DNA of 64,000 nt from CAVPDE01 sp963707125 (GTDB lineage Bacteria > Desulfobacterota > DSM-4660 > Desulfatiglandales > HGW-15), in the NCBI GenBank assembly GCA_963707125.1, contig CAVPOU010000024.1, forward strand, positions 62,001 through 126,000, in the 5' to 3' direction. Every line of letters begins with the position of its first letter. Within the stretch, counting starts at the first letter, position 1. The notes under the pieces were generated by a model. That model was not told the origin of the DNA, did no database searches, and saw only the letters and a program-made list of their open reading frames with translations. Of the stretch, positions 8,686 through 17,189 are shown in pieces. The position numbers and the translations under genes were made by a program.

Positions 8686-9837
8686 TTAAGGCTTAACCCA
8701 CTTTCCGTCTTTGGCCATGAGGACATAGCCCGACTTATCCACGGTTCCTTCTTTGGTCACAGAGAAAGTGCCAGTGACGCCCTCGAAGTTCTTCAGCACT
8801 TCAAGCCCTTTTTGGATCTTCTGGCGGTCTGCATCCAGATCCGAAGGCTTGTTGGTCACTCCGGTGGTCTCGACAAGCTTTTTTATGATGAACACGTTTT
8901 CATGCATATTTGCCGCAAACGGGTTGGGCTCCCTGCCGCCATATCTTTTCTTGAACTCCTCTACAAAGGCTATACTTTTTGGCACGGGGTTTTCAACCCA
9001 GAAGCTCGAGCCGGTGATCGTCCCGTTGGCGTCTGCGCCGGCCAGTTCCAGAAACTTGGGAGCCTGGATCGCAACGCCTCCGATGAAGGGTTTGTCCATG
9101 CCTTGCTTCTTGGCTTCCTTGATGAAGCCGGCGGCATCCGCAATGGTGCAGGAAACAACGATTCCATCCGGGTTCACGCCCTTGAATTTTGAGACATGGG
9201 CGCTGAGATCCATCTCACCTGTAACAAATTCAGAAGTCCCCAGGATCTTGACGCCCTTGGCTTCCAGGAGCTTGGGGAACACGATTTGGCCCGTGCTTTT
9301 GTTCAGCGCGTCCTTGATGTCGGTGACGATGCAAACGGTTTTAATGTTGTGGGCTTTGACCCAGTACTCTACGGCAGGCGGCAGGGTGTTCATGTCGGAG
9401 GTGGCATTGATGAACCCGTAAGGCCGGTGAGCCTCAGCCAGTCCGGGTTTTGCTGCAGATGCGGAAATGGAGACGATCTGATACTTGTTGGCCAGAGGGA
9501 AGCAGACTTCCGCTTCGGTGCTCAAGAACGGTCCAAGGATTGCCAGCACATTGTCCTGAGTCGCCAGTTTTCTGAACCCGAAAATAGCCTTCTCGCCCTT
9601 GCTCTCCGTGTCATAGGTGATCATCTTGAGGGTGTTTCCTTTAATGCCTCCGGCTTTGTTGATTTCGTCGACGGCAATGTCGAGCCCGATCTTCTGATTC
9701 TCACCGAAACCCGTGGCAAACCCTGTGAGCGGGATAAGCGCGCCTAATGTAATGTCCGCAGCGTGGGCGAATCCGGAGATCCCCACCATCAAAAGGAAAG
9801 CGAAAAGTAGAACCGACCTTATGCTTGTTGTTCTCAT
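8686..9837 (-). CDS. livK: periplasmic substrate-binding protein of a Liv-type ABC transporter
   Basis: 383 residues. An N-terminal signal peptide (hydrophobic to about residue 25, cleavage near AHA-AD) precedes a two-lobed type I periplasmic-binding protein of the LivJ/LivK class (ITLGALIPLTGFATGFG, DEINKAGGIKG, AILGPFLSTEAEVC). It delivers the ligand to LivHMGF. It is the first gene of the operon and lies opposite the regulator at 10370, which carries a related ligand-binding domain in the cytoplasm. The pair could sense and import the same compound. Confidence 0.9.
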   Translation of the reverse strand: MRTTSIRSVLLFAFLLMVGISGFAHAADITLGALIPLTGFATGFGENQKIGLDIAVDEINKAGGIKGNTLKMITYDTESKGEKAIFGFRKLATQDNVLAILGPFLSTEAEVCFPLANKYQIVSISASAAKPGLAEAHRPYGFINATSDMNTLPPAVEYWVKAHNIKTVCIVTDIKDALNKSTGQIVFPKLLEAKGVKILGTSEFVTGEMDLSAHVSKFKGVNPDGIVVSCTIADAAGFIKEAKKQGMDKPFIGGVAIQAPKFLELAGADANGTITGSSFWVENPVPKSIAFVEEFKKRYGGREPNPFAANMHENVFIIKKLVETTGVTNKPSDLDADRQKIQKGLEVLKNFEGVTGTFSVTKEGTVDKSGYVLMAKDGKWVKP

Positions 9838-9995
9838 TTTTGACCCCTCTTAATGTTGAATGTTCAACTGTGTTTAATGTCGATCATCCGCGGCCCTTGC
9901 CTGCAGACGAATGCCTCGCAAAATCAAAATCTATTTATCTCACCCCCTTTCCAACAGTGGCCCAAGAAGCTGTCAAGATCTCCCCCCAAGGAATA

Positions 9996-10021
9996 GTCAT
10001 ACATTAAGATAAACGTCATAC
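9996..10021. promoter_or_regulatory. pair of GTCATAC candidate GntR operators, livK side
   Basis: Two GTCATAC heptamers at 9996-10002 and 10015-10021, starts 19 bases apart, about 160 bases in front of livK. GT-N3-AC is the core recognised by FadR-type GntR regulators (for example GTCCGAC in the FadR site), and the neighbouring divergent gene encodes such a regulator. Confidence 0.55.
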
Positions 10022-10159
10022 ATTTTCTTGCTGGGCTTGTCAAGCGAAAAGTGAGAACCAATTAAATCGATCACGTTTGACGCCAAAAGACGAGGTGTCT
10101 TATTGCCTCTTATCCCCATTTTGAAAACGCTTACTATTTTAATATGATTTAATCTAATT

Positions 10160-10166
10160 ATCATAC
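10160..10166. promoter_or_regulatory. variant site ATCATAC
   Basis: One variant of the heptamer repeated in this control region, embedded in an AT-rich stretch (taattatcatacttatata). It lacks the leading G of the GT-N3-AC core and is a weaker candidate. Confidence 0.3.
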
Positions 10167-10298
10167 TTATATATTAAATTGACAAGTCAATAGGTATTGT
10201 CACAAAATTACTTAGTGCCTTGGAACTTGCAAGAGGTTTGATCCTGGCAAATGGTAGAAATGAAACACTTGACAACTGTTTTAAAAGGCGATATTAAT

Positions 10299-10347
10299 GT
10301 CATACCAAAATTGAAAATATCCCTAAGAACGGATTAAATAGTCATAC
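10299..10347. promoter_or_regulatory. pair of GTCATACC candidate operators before the regulator gene
   Basis: GTCATACC at 10299-10306 and 10341-10348, starts 42 bases (four helical turns) apart, each preceded by an ATTAA-containing stretch. The second ends 21 bases before the regulator ATG at 10370, a position suited to autorepression. Confidence 0.55.
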
Positions 10348-10369
10348 CGATATCAAAAGGAGCACCTGG

Positions 10370-12190
10370 ATGCTGATGGTTGGGGAAATTGTGAGATCCG
10401 TACGAGCAGACTTGGCAGCAGGAAGGATAAAACCGACTGAAAAACTGGCTTCCGAAAGGAGCCTCCAAGAGTCTTACCGCGCCAGCAGAGGGACCATCCG
10501 GGAAGCCATGAGAATCCTGGAGGGGATGGGCCTTGTGGAAATGAGAAAAGGCCGGGGGGGCGGCGCGTTCATCACAAGGAATGCTCGGCAGGTTCTCCCC
10601 GAAGACCTATCAAAGTTAGCAGGTTCTGAAGAATCGAACCTCATGGCTTTTCTTGAATTCAGGCGGATCATCGAACCTAAACTAGTTTATAGCGCGGCAA
10701 TTCACAGAACGGATGAAAACGTCTCCAACTTGAAAGAGGCCATCGATCTCCTTGGGAAGGAGGTCCCTAGCAAAGAGCTTTATGTGACCTCAATCAAGAA
10801 TTTCTTTCAGGCCATAGCCGAGTCCACACAGAATGACTATATCGTCGCATTTTGCCGGACCATTCTTCCCTCCCTTGCTGAAAGCGCTAAATTCGTCTAC
10901 GACATCCCCAAGTGCGTTGAGTTGTCCCTGCACTTCTTCTCCCAGGTCTATGAGGCGGTCCATAGCAAAGATCCAGTAAGAGGAGAAATCAGTGCAGACG
11001 CCTACCTGCTGCAGATCGAGGACTCAGTCAAGAACGCAAGAAACTCGGGACTTCCCTTTACCAAACGAAAGGGCGTCATCAAGTGGGGAATCATGCTGGA
11101 TTTGACCAGTGCCACATTGGACTGGGGAAAGCAGTGTGCAATGGGAATGATCGATGCAGCCCGTTATCTGAACGAGTCCGGCGGAATCAACGGAAAGAGA
11201 ATTGAGTTGATCATTTATGACGATAAATACAAGCTCTCTGAAAGCCAGCTTGCCTATAGGAAATTCAAGGATGAGGAAAAGGTTTTGGGCCTGTACATAC
11301 AGTCCACTGGTGCCAACCTGGCTATAGCGCCACTTGCAACGAAAGACCGCATGTTCATGTTCTCAGGCGGAACAACGGCCAAGCTCTCCAATCCCATGAA
11401 GTATCCTTATTACTTTAGCCTCGGGCCCACCTACCTGGACATTGCAAGGGCCGGCATCAAGTACATTAAAGATTCGTGGACCCACAAAACAAGGGATCCC
11501 AGATTGGTCTTTATGTATCCTGACAACATATACGGGAGAGAACCCCTTGAAGCAGCCAAAATGTACGCCAGCGAACTCGGCGTAGATGTCGGCCCGGATC
11601 AGATTGTAAATTGGCCTACTTTGGACGCGACCCCCCAACTCCTATCCATGCAAGCCTTTGAGCCAGACTATGCACTCATAGTATCCACTTCAATGAATGC
11701 TGCGACCATCCTCCGGGACAGCAAGAAGTTGGCAATCAAAACAAGGTTTATCTGCAACAACAGAGTCTTTACAGAGGATCTCGCAAAGTTGGCCATGGGT
11801 ACCGCCGAAGGGGTCTTGGGTATCCAGTCGGTTGCGCCCTATGGAGCTAATGTCCCCGGTATGGAGAAAATCGTGAAACTTCACGACATGCGGCATCCCT
11901 ATCATGAACCCACTGTCGCGTACGTTGACGGATGGGTGAACATCTTGGTTCCGATGGACGCCGCGAAGACCGCCGATAAAGCCGGCAACCTAACCTCCGA
12001 TGGCATAAAAGAGGTTCTGGAAGGTTTTCGTCATGTCAGCACAGGAGGGTTGCTCCCCGCCTTAAGCTTCTATGAAGACGACCACCGCGCAACAACTCAA
12101 GCAAGGATTTATGCTATCGAAAGGGAAAGCTTGGTTGCGATCACCGGCTTCATTGATGTCGGGAGGGACAAGAAGTACTTCGACATATGA
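10370..12190 (+). CDS. GntR/FCD transcription regulator fused to a LivK-like ligand-binding domain
   Basis: 606 residues from ATG 10370, with AGGAG seven bases upstream. Residues about 5-72 form a GntR winged helix (RASRGTIREAMRILEGMGLV, then the wing GRGGGAFI). Residues about 85-230 are helical and match an FCD effector domain. Residues about 242-606 are a complete type I periplasmic-binding-protein domain (GIMLDLTSATLDWGKQC, NESGGINGKRIELIIYDD). There is no signal peptide or membrane segment, so the binding domain must work in the cytoplasm as a sensor. The layout suggests ligand-controlled transcription of the adjacent livK operon through the GTCATAC sites. AmiC of Pseudomonas is a known cytoplasmic sensor with this fold, but it is a separate protein; I do not know a described GntR-FCD-PBP fusion. 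Confidence 0.85.
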   Translation: MLMVGEIVRSVRADLAAGRIKPTEKLASERSLQESYRASRGTIREAMRILEGMGLVEMRKGRGGGAFITRNARQVLPEDLSKLAGSEESNLMAFLEFRRIIEPKLVYSAAIHRTDENVSNLKEAIDLLGKEVPSKELYVTSIKNFFQAIAESTQNDYIVAFCRTILPSLAESAKFVYDIPKCVELSLHFFSQVYEAVHSKDPVRGEISADAYLLQIEDSVKNARNSGLPFTKRKGVIKWGIMLDLTSATLDWGKQCAMGMIDAARYLNESGGINGKRIELIIYDDKYKLSESQLAYRKFKDEEKVLGLYIQSTGANLAIAPLATKDRMFMFSGGTTAKLSNPMKYPYYFSLGPTYLDIARAGIKYIKDSWTHKTRDPRLVFMYPDNIYGREPLEAAKMYASELGVDVGPDQIVNWPTLDATPQLLSMQAFEPDYALIVSTSMNAATILRDSKKLAIKTRFICNNRVFTEDLAKLAMGTAEGVLGIQSVAPYGANVPGMEKIVKLHDMRHPYHEPTVAYVDGWVNILVPMDAAKTADKAGNLTSDGIKEVLEGFRHVSTGGLLPALSFYEDDHRATTQARIYAIERESLVAITGFIDVGRDKKYFDI

Positions 12191-12287
12191 TTTGAGGTCC
12201 CTTGTCCTTCTTAGTGACACCATGGGACATGCATGCCATCGGGAGCTTAGCTGCCCCCTTGCTCCTCATCATCGTCTTGTCACCTCT

Positions 12288-12321
12288 TTTTGAATGGCGC
12301 GAAATGCCTCGCCATTCAAAA
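12288..12321. terminator. bidirectional rho-independent terminator
   Basis: A perfect 12-bp inverted repeat, TTTTGAATGGCG and CGCCATTCAAAA, with a 10-base loop. The T and A ends allow it to act in both directions. It lies between the convergent regulator gene (ends 12190) and SDR gene (ends 12394). Confidence 0.85.
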
Positions 12322-12393
12322 CCCGATTCAGCTTGTGAGAGTCTTCTATCCCTACCGAAATAGGCGCCTTGTCCTGGAGCCTGGATCACACTC

Positions 12394-13131
12394 TTACATT
12401 CCAAGGCCACCAAGCGATTTGCCACCATCAACATAAAGCACCTGACCTGTTACAAACTCCGTAAGCGGTGACGCAAAGAATGCCACTGCATTCGCAATGA
12501 CCTTCGGATTGGCGGCTTTTCCTGACGACTCCAGGGCCTCAGCCGCGGCGTACTGGTCTGGAGGCATGGATCGGGTCATGGGAGTATCCGTGAAGCCATG
12601 AGCGACGGAATTGACCATAATCCCTGACTCGCGAAGCTCCATCGCCATGGCACGGGTCAGCCCTATGACCGCCGCCTTGGAGGCCACATAGTGAGGGAAA
12701 CCCGTTCCCCCCAGTGCTCCGCGTGAGGAGATAAGGATTACTCTGCCCCCCTGCTTCATCCGCTTAACTGCCTCTTGAGCGACAACGAAGACACCGATCA
12801 GATTGACTTCCATGATTCTTCGAAAGTCATCCTCCGTGACTTCCATGAAATAGCGCGGCCAATAGACTCCGGCTGCGCAGACAACGACGTCGATCCGTTC
12901 CAGTTTGCTCATCAGCTCAGCGACCGATCGACCATCGCACACGTCAAGTCCAAAACCTGTTACATCAAGGCCGGCATCGTGGAGATTTGCCGCCTCTTTT
13001 TCAACTTCTTCTCGCTTGATGTCGACCGCTATTGTCTTAAAGCCGTCGCTGGCCAGCCTTTCCACAATAGAGAGACCGATCCCTTGAGCTCCGCCCGTGA
13101 CGACGGCAACTTCTTCAGCAAGAGAGCTCAT
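12394..13131 (-). CDS. short-chain dehydrogenase/reductase (FabG-like)
   Basis: 245 residues, the classical SDR size. The NAD(P)-binding loop is VTGGAQGIGLSI (about 11-22), NAAG is replaced by CAAG (AAGVYW), and the catalytic Tyr-x3-Lys is YVASK with a preceding serine (ISSRG). The C-terminus FVTGQVLYVDGG is typical. The Asp after beta-2 (AVDIKREE) suggests NAD(H) preference. It overlaps the end of a truncated second SDR gene (ATGA), so the two were once one operon. It probably oxidises or reduces a hydroxyacyl or alcohol intermediate; no substrate can be assigned. Confidence 0.88.
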   Translation of the reverse strand: MSSLAEEVAVVTGGAQGIGLSIVERLASDGFKTIAVDIKREEVEKEAANLHDAGLDVTGFGLDVCDGRSVAELMSKLERIDVVVCAAGVYWPRYFMEVTEDDFRRIMEVNLIGVFVVAQEAVKRMKQGGRVILISSRGALGGTGFPHYVASKAAVIGLTRAMAMELRESGIMVNSVAHGFTDTPMTRSMPPDQYAAAEALESSGKAANPKVIANAVAFFASPLTEFVTGQVLYVDGGKSLGGLGM

Positions 13132-13328
13132 TCGAAACCTCCGCAGACCTGGATAAACTGGCCTGTAATAGACTTCGCCCTATCACTCGCGAGAAAGAGA
13201 ACCGTCTCGGCAATCTCTTCAGGTTCGACGAACTTCTTGGTCGCCTGCCGTGAAACATAGTATTTTTCGGCGTCTTCCAGAGATATCCGGTTCGCCTCAG
13301 TCCTTTTAGAGGCTCCCTTTGCAATCCT
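13128..13328 (-). pseudogene. C-terminal stump of a second SDR dehydrogenase
   Basis: Minus-strand reading gives about 66 residues ending ATKKFVEPEEIAETVLFLAS, then SITGQFIQVCGGFE and TGA at 13128. This is the last quarter of an SDR protein: the cofactor-binding half and the Tyr-Lys catalytic pair are missing. An in-frame TAA at 13329-13331 closes the upstream side and there is no usable start. Its stop overlaps the start of the intact SDR gene by four bases, so it belonged to the same operon before a rearrangement near 13330 removed the rest. Confidence 0.8.
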
Positions 13329-13393
13329 TTATAGAATATGATAGCTTCCGCTGGTATTTTGAAATACTTGAAGCAGGCAACCAGAGGGAAACT

Positions 13394-15046
13394 ATGCCGA
13401 AATACGATGAAATGGTCATTGCAGGGATTGAAAGGGCCTGCGAAAAATATCCTGACAAGACCGCTCTTATGTACCTGGGGCAGAAGTTTTCGTACAGGAA
13501 ATTCGTGGAACTCGTCCGTCGATTCGCAACCGCCCTCTATGACCTTGGGGTAAGAGACAATGACAAAGTGATGCTTTACATCCCGAACTGTCCCCAGTTT
13601 CTTATTGGATATTTCGGGGCTCAGCAGATAGGAGCCATACCGGTTCCTGTGTCGCCCATCTACACCCCCCATGAGATTCGGTATTTGATCAAGGACTCTG
13701 AGGCTCAAACCGTACTTTGCCAGGACACGAACTTCAGGTACATCAAAGAGGTGACCCCTGACACAGGTCTGAAAAGAACGATCGTGACAAACTACGTGGA
13801 TCTCCTTCCTTTCTATAAGAGACTTGTCGGGACCCTTTTCGACAAGGTGCCGGACGGGGTGATCGAAAAGGGGGAGGGGGTTCATTCTTTCATGGATCTT
13901 CTGAAATACCCTCCCTCTCCGCCGAAGGTAGATATCCATCCGCGTGATCACCTGAGCTACATTTTGTATACCGGCGGCACAACAGGATTTCCCAAGGGCT
14001 GCATCGCCACGCATACCGGAATGGTTTCCTTTGTGAATGAAATCAGAAACGTTGGGGAAGGATTCATCCGGGAGGGGGAAGAGGTCTTCATGATGGTGAA
14101 CCCCCTGTTTCACCAGATGGCCCAGGGCGTTATTCTGGGTATGGTTCTGACCAAAGGGAACACCGCCGTGCTCATGCCTGTGCCCCTTGTGGATGCGATC
14201 CTGAAAGCCATTGAGAAGTACAGGGCGACCCTGTTCCTGGGTGCGCCCACGCTTTATCGAATGATCCTGGAGAATGACCGACTCGACCTTTTTGACCTGA
14301 GCTCCCTCCGGTATTGCTGGAGCGGAGGGGACGTTCTTCCCCTGGAGGTGTATCACCGCTGGAAGCAAAAATTCAAGGTCCCCATCCACCAGGTCTACGG
14401 GGCAACGGAGGTCGGGTTCACGGCCATGAGCCCCTTGGACAAAGAACCAGTTCCCGGAAGCATCGGCCGTCCCCTGAGTTCCCGGGAAACCCGAATCGTG
14501 GATTCGGAAACGCTCGAACCCGTCCCACTAGGAACACCGGGAGAATTGCTCGTCACCTCGGAGTTCATTTCAAAAAGCTACTGGAAGAAACCAGACGAGA
14601 CCGCGGACTCCTACGCGGAGATCGACGGCAAGATATGGTACCGCACGAAAGACTTTGTGCGAATGGATGAAGACGGGGAGCTCTATTACGTGGACCGAAG
14701 TGCGGACATCATCAAGTACAAAGGGTACAGGGTGTCCTGTTCGGAAATAGAAGCCGTGCTTCAGGACCACCCGGCCGTGGTGGGCGCCTGCGTGGTGGGA
14801 GTCCCTGATCCAAAGGTTGGGGAAAGGATCAAGGGGATCGTGGTGCTCAAGGAGGACGTCCGAGGAGTGAGCGGTTCTGAGTTGCTGAAATTCTGCAAGG
14901 ACAAGCTCGCTGCCTACAAAATTCCCCAGTATGTGGAGTTCCGGGACATGCTTCCCAAATCCAAAGTCGGCAAGCTCCTTCGAAGAGAAGTCAGGGACGA
15001 GGAACGAAGGAGGCTGGAGAAGGGAAAAAAACCCATCAGGGTGTAG
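13394..15046 (+). CDS. AMP-dependent acyl-CoA synthetase
   Basis: 550 residues from ATG 13394 (AGAGGG upstream); an in-frame extension to 13319 overlaps the SDR stump and is not used. The adenylation motif is YTGGTTGFPKG, the core motif VYGATEVGF, the hinge DFVRMDEDGELYYVDRS, and the C-terminal lysine region PKSKVGKLLRRE. It resembles long-chain or aryl acid CoA ligases. It is transcribed away from the SDR genes and is followed by a small lipoprotein. It is the second acyl-CoA ligase in the window, of a different branch from that at 3827. Confidence 0.85.
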   Translation: MPKYDEMVIAGIERACEKYPDKTALMYLGQKFSYRKFVELVRRFATALYDLGVRDNDKVMLYIPNCPQFLIGYFGAQQIGAIPVPVSPIYTPHEIRYLIKDSEAQTVLCQDTNFRYIKEVTPDTGLKRTIVTNYVDLLPFYKRLVGTLFDKVPDGVIEKGEGVHSFMDLLKYPPSPPKVDIHPRDHLSYILYTGGTTGFPKGCIATHTGMVSFVNEIRNVGEGFIREGEEVFMMVNPLFHQMAQGVILGMVLTKGNTAVLMPVPLVDAILKAIEKYRATLFLGAPTLYRMILENDRLDLFDLSSLRYCWSGGDVLPLEVYHRWKQKFKVPIHQVYGATEVGFTAMSPLDKEPVPGSIGRPLSSRETRIVDSETLEPVPLGTPGELLVTSEFISKSYWKKPDETADSYAEIDGKIWYRTKDFVRMDEDGELYYVDRSADIIKYKGYRVSCSEIEAVLQDHPAVVGACVVGVPDPKVGERIKGIVVLKEDVRGVSGSELLKFCKDKLAAYKIPQYVEFRDMLPKSKVGKLLRREVRDEERRRLEKGKKPIRV

Positions 15047-15110
15047 CCGCCTGATGGGAACTCGGTTGACGATCCATCTCTGGAGCCATCAAACACCTGG
15101 AGTTGCAAAG

Positions 15111-15410
15111 ATGACCACGAATCCGCTTCGAACTTGCCATGTTGTGATCGCTCTGTTCCTCATGCTCTTCATTCTGGCCGCGTGCGGCTCGAAAGTGAAT
15201 GAGAGCAACTACGGAAAAATCGAGATCGACATGACCGAGGAGAAGGTGAAGAGCCTCCTCGGTGCGCCGACAGAGTCATCAAACATCAATGTGGCGGGCC
15301 TATCAGGAACCTCCTTGAAATGGGTGGGAAAAGACGGGACCATCAATGTGCAGTTCCTGAACGGAAAAGTGAAGGCCAAAGCATTTTCGAAACCAAGTGC
15401 TCAGAAATAG
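15111..15410 (+). CDS. small lipoprotein, BamE/SmpA-like fold
   Basis: 99 residues from ATG 15111. A lipoprotein signal peptide ends in a lipobox LAAC (Cys about residue 24). The mature part (IEIDMTEEKVKSLLGAPTES followed by LKWVGKDGTINVQFLNGKV) follows the pattern 'G-M-T-x2-E-V-x4-G-P' of the SmpA/OmlA (BamE) fold, in which an alpha-alpha hairpin precedes a short beta sheet. Probably an outer-membrane or periplasmic lipoprotein. Similar stand-alone copies exist beside BamE, so the exact role is unknown. Confidence 0.75.
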   Translation: MTTNPLRTCHVVIALFLMLFILAACGSKVNESNYGKIEIDMTEEKVKSLLGAPTESSNINVAGLSGTSLKWVGKDGTINVQFLNGKVKAKAFSKPSAQK

Positions 15411-15510
15411 GCAAAAAGGATCTTGCTGAATATCGCGACAAGGTCTAGCCTACAGCGAAAATTTCGAGACGTCTTTTCTTGAGCGTCGCGCGGTCGTGAG
15501 GAGTGTATTG

Positions 15511-16833
15511 ATGAGACGGGAAAAAGAAATTCACGAAGCAGAAGGAAAACTGGGAGTGCTCATACCCGGGATAGGCGGAGCCGTGAGCACCACCTTTCTG
15601 GCAGGAGTGGCTGCCATCCGCCAGGGCCTGGCTCTTCCCATTGGGTCATTGACGCAGATGGGGACCATACGCCTGGGAAAGAGGTTCGAGTTCCGCATCC
15701 CCATGATCAAGGATTTTGTGCCCCTTGCGAATTTGGACGATCTAGTCTTTGGAGGTTGGGACGTGTTCCCTGACGATTGCTACAAGGGGGCTCTTCAGGC
15801 GGCGGTTCTCAAAAAGGAGGACCTCGATCCTGTCCACACAGAGTTGCAGGAGATAAAACCCTGGCCTGCCGTGTTCAAGCAGGAATACGTGAAGAACCTC
15901 CACGGTCCTCACGTCAAGAAAGAGAAAACGCATTTGGAGCTTGTGGACGCCCTCAGGGCCGACATCGGAAGTTTCAAACTGGAAAAGAATGTGTCACGCT
16001 GCGTCATGGTCTGGTGCGCCAGCACAGAAGCTTTTCTCCAGCCCGGTCCGGTCCACTCCTCCCTCAGCGCTTTTGAAGAGGGGCTGCGAAAGAACGATCC
16101 ATCCATATCCCCGAGCATGCTCTATGCCTATGCGGCGCTGACAAGCGGAATCCCTTTCATCAACGGCGCTCCAAACCTTACCGTGGACATCCCGGCCATG
16201 GTGGAACTGGCGAACAAGAATCATATTCCTGTGGTCGGCAAGGACTTCAAGACAGGGCAAACCCTTATGAAGACGATTCTTGCCCCTGGTCTGAAAGCCA
16301 GGATGCTCGGACTTGCCGGCTGGTATTCGACAAACATTCTCGGCAACCGAGACGGCCTTGTCCTGGATGATAAGGATTCCTTCAAAACCAAAGAGACGAG
16401 CAAGCTTTCTGTCCTGGACACCATTTTGCAACCCCAGGTGTACCCGAAGCTTTACGGGGACTACTATCACAAGGTCACCATCAACTATTACCCGCCCAAG
16501 GGAGACGACAAAGAGGGCTGGGACTGCATCGATATTTTCGGCTGGCTCGGATACCCGATGCAGATCAAGGTCAATTTCCTGTGCAAGGACAGCATCCTTG
16601 CGGCTCCGCTGGTCCTGGATCTCCTCCTGTTCATGGACCTTGCTCAACGGGCTGAAATGGGGGGCATCCAGGAGTGGCTTTCTTTCTATTTCAAGAGCCC
16701 TCAGTGTGCGCCGAACCTGTACCCCGAGCATGACCTTTTTATCCAGTCCATGAAATTGAAGAACACCCTGCGTTACCTCATGGGAGAAGAGCAGATCACG
16801 CACCTGGGGCTCGATTACTATTACACGGTCTAA
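15511..16833 (+). CDS. ino1: inositol-3-phosphate synthase
   Basis: 440 residues from ATG 15511 with AGGAG eight bases upstream (a GTG at 15496 is possible but less well placed). The NAD-binding motif GIGGAVSTTFLAG is at about residues 20-32. Later family motifs are all visible: VVGKDFKTGQTLMKT, GWYSTNILGNRDGL, and CKDSILAAPLVLDLLL. The enzyme converts glucose-6-phosphate to inositol-3-phosphate, the entry to inositol lipids or compatible solutes such as di-myo-inositol phosphate. No partner gene for either product is nearby. Confidence 0.92.
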   Translation: MRREKEIHEAEGKLGVLIPGIGGAVSTTFLAGVAAIRQGLALPIGSLTQMGTIRLGKRFEFRIPMIKDFVPLANLDDLVFGGWDVFPDDCYKGALQAAVLKKEDLDPVHTELQEIKPWPAVFKQEYVKNLHGPHVKKEKTHLELVDALRADIGSFKLEKNVSRCVMVWCASTEAFLQPGPVHSSLSAFEEGLRKNDPSISPSMLYAYAALTSGIPFINGAPNLTVDIPAMVELANKNHIPVVGKDFKTGQTLMKTILAPGLKARMLGLAGWYSTNILGNRDGLVLDDKDSFKTKETSKLSVLDTILQPQVYPKLYGDYYHKVTINYYPPKGDDKEGWDCIDIFGWLGYPMQIKVNFLCKDSILAAPLVLDLLLFMDLAQRAEMGGIQEWLSFYFKSPQCAPNLYPEHDLFIQSMKLKNTLRYLMGEEQITHLGLDYYYTV

Positions 16834-16894
16834 AGTCTTAGCCTGCAATTTCTCTGAAATTTGTCGAGAAGTTCAAAAGCGAACCGCAGAATTT

Positions 16895-16985
16895 CGAATG
16901 ACGAATGTAGAATGTTGAAGGGGACTCCTGAGGCAATTAACTTCATCATTCGGAATTCCTTGTTCGACATTCGACATTCGGGTTT
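16895..16985. repeat. dispersed 'AATGACGAATG...CATTCGACATTCG' repeat
   Basis: A roughly 90-base noncoding unit made of imperfect ATTCGAAATTC-like palindromes (gaatgacgaatgtagaat, cattcggaattcc, cgacattcgacattcgg). Units like this are scattered through many environmental bacterial genomes, and the short open frames across them are fortuitous. No gene lies between 16833 and 17190. Confidence 0.55.
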
Positions 16986-17189
16986 GCTCGTAGCGATGGG
17001 CCTGCTTTGGGATATAGACCGGCTATTGCACAAATCAAAACGCCATCCTCGAAGTTCAGTTGACATAAGCATTCAATTTCAGTATACTTTTTAACCATAA
17101 AGGAGCCCCTGCCTCAATCCTGTCCAGGGAAATGAGCGAGGGTGTTTCTTTCCTTCTCCAAACGGGCCAGGGAGAGAGAGGGGCATGTA

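Larger units (their letters stand above)
9838..10369. other. 532-base AT-rich divergent control region
   Basis: No gene is seen. The stretch from about 10010 to 10350 is much richer in A and T than its surroundings and holds four GTCATAC and one ATCATAC heptamers, listed separately. Promoters for both the livK operon and the GntR-type regulator must lie here. I could not single out convincing -35/-10 pairs. Confidence 0.7.

Noticed and set aside
13115..14389. 424-codon minus-strand frame opposite the acyl-CoA ligase
   Set aside because: Histidine/arginine-rich composition and no domain; the plus strand encodes a complete AMP-forming ligase.
16861..17094. 77-codon frame across the dispersed repeat after ino1
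   Set aside because: Its sequence is a translation of a known type of palindromic intergenic repeat, with no ribosome site.
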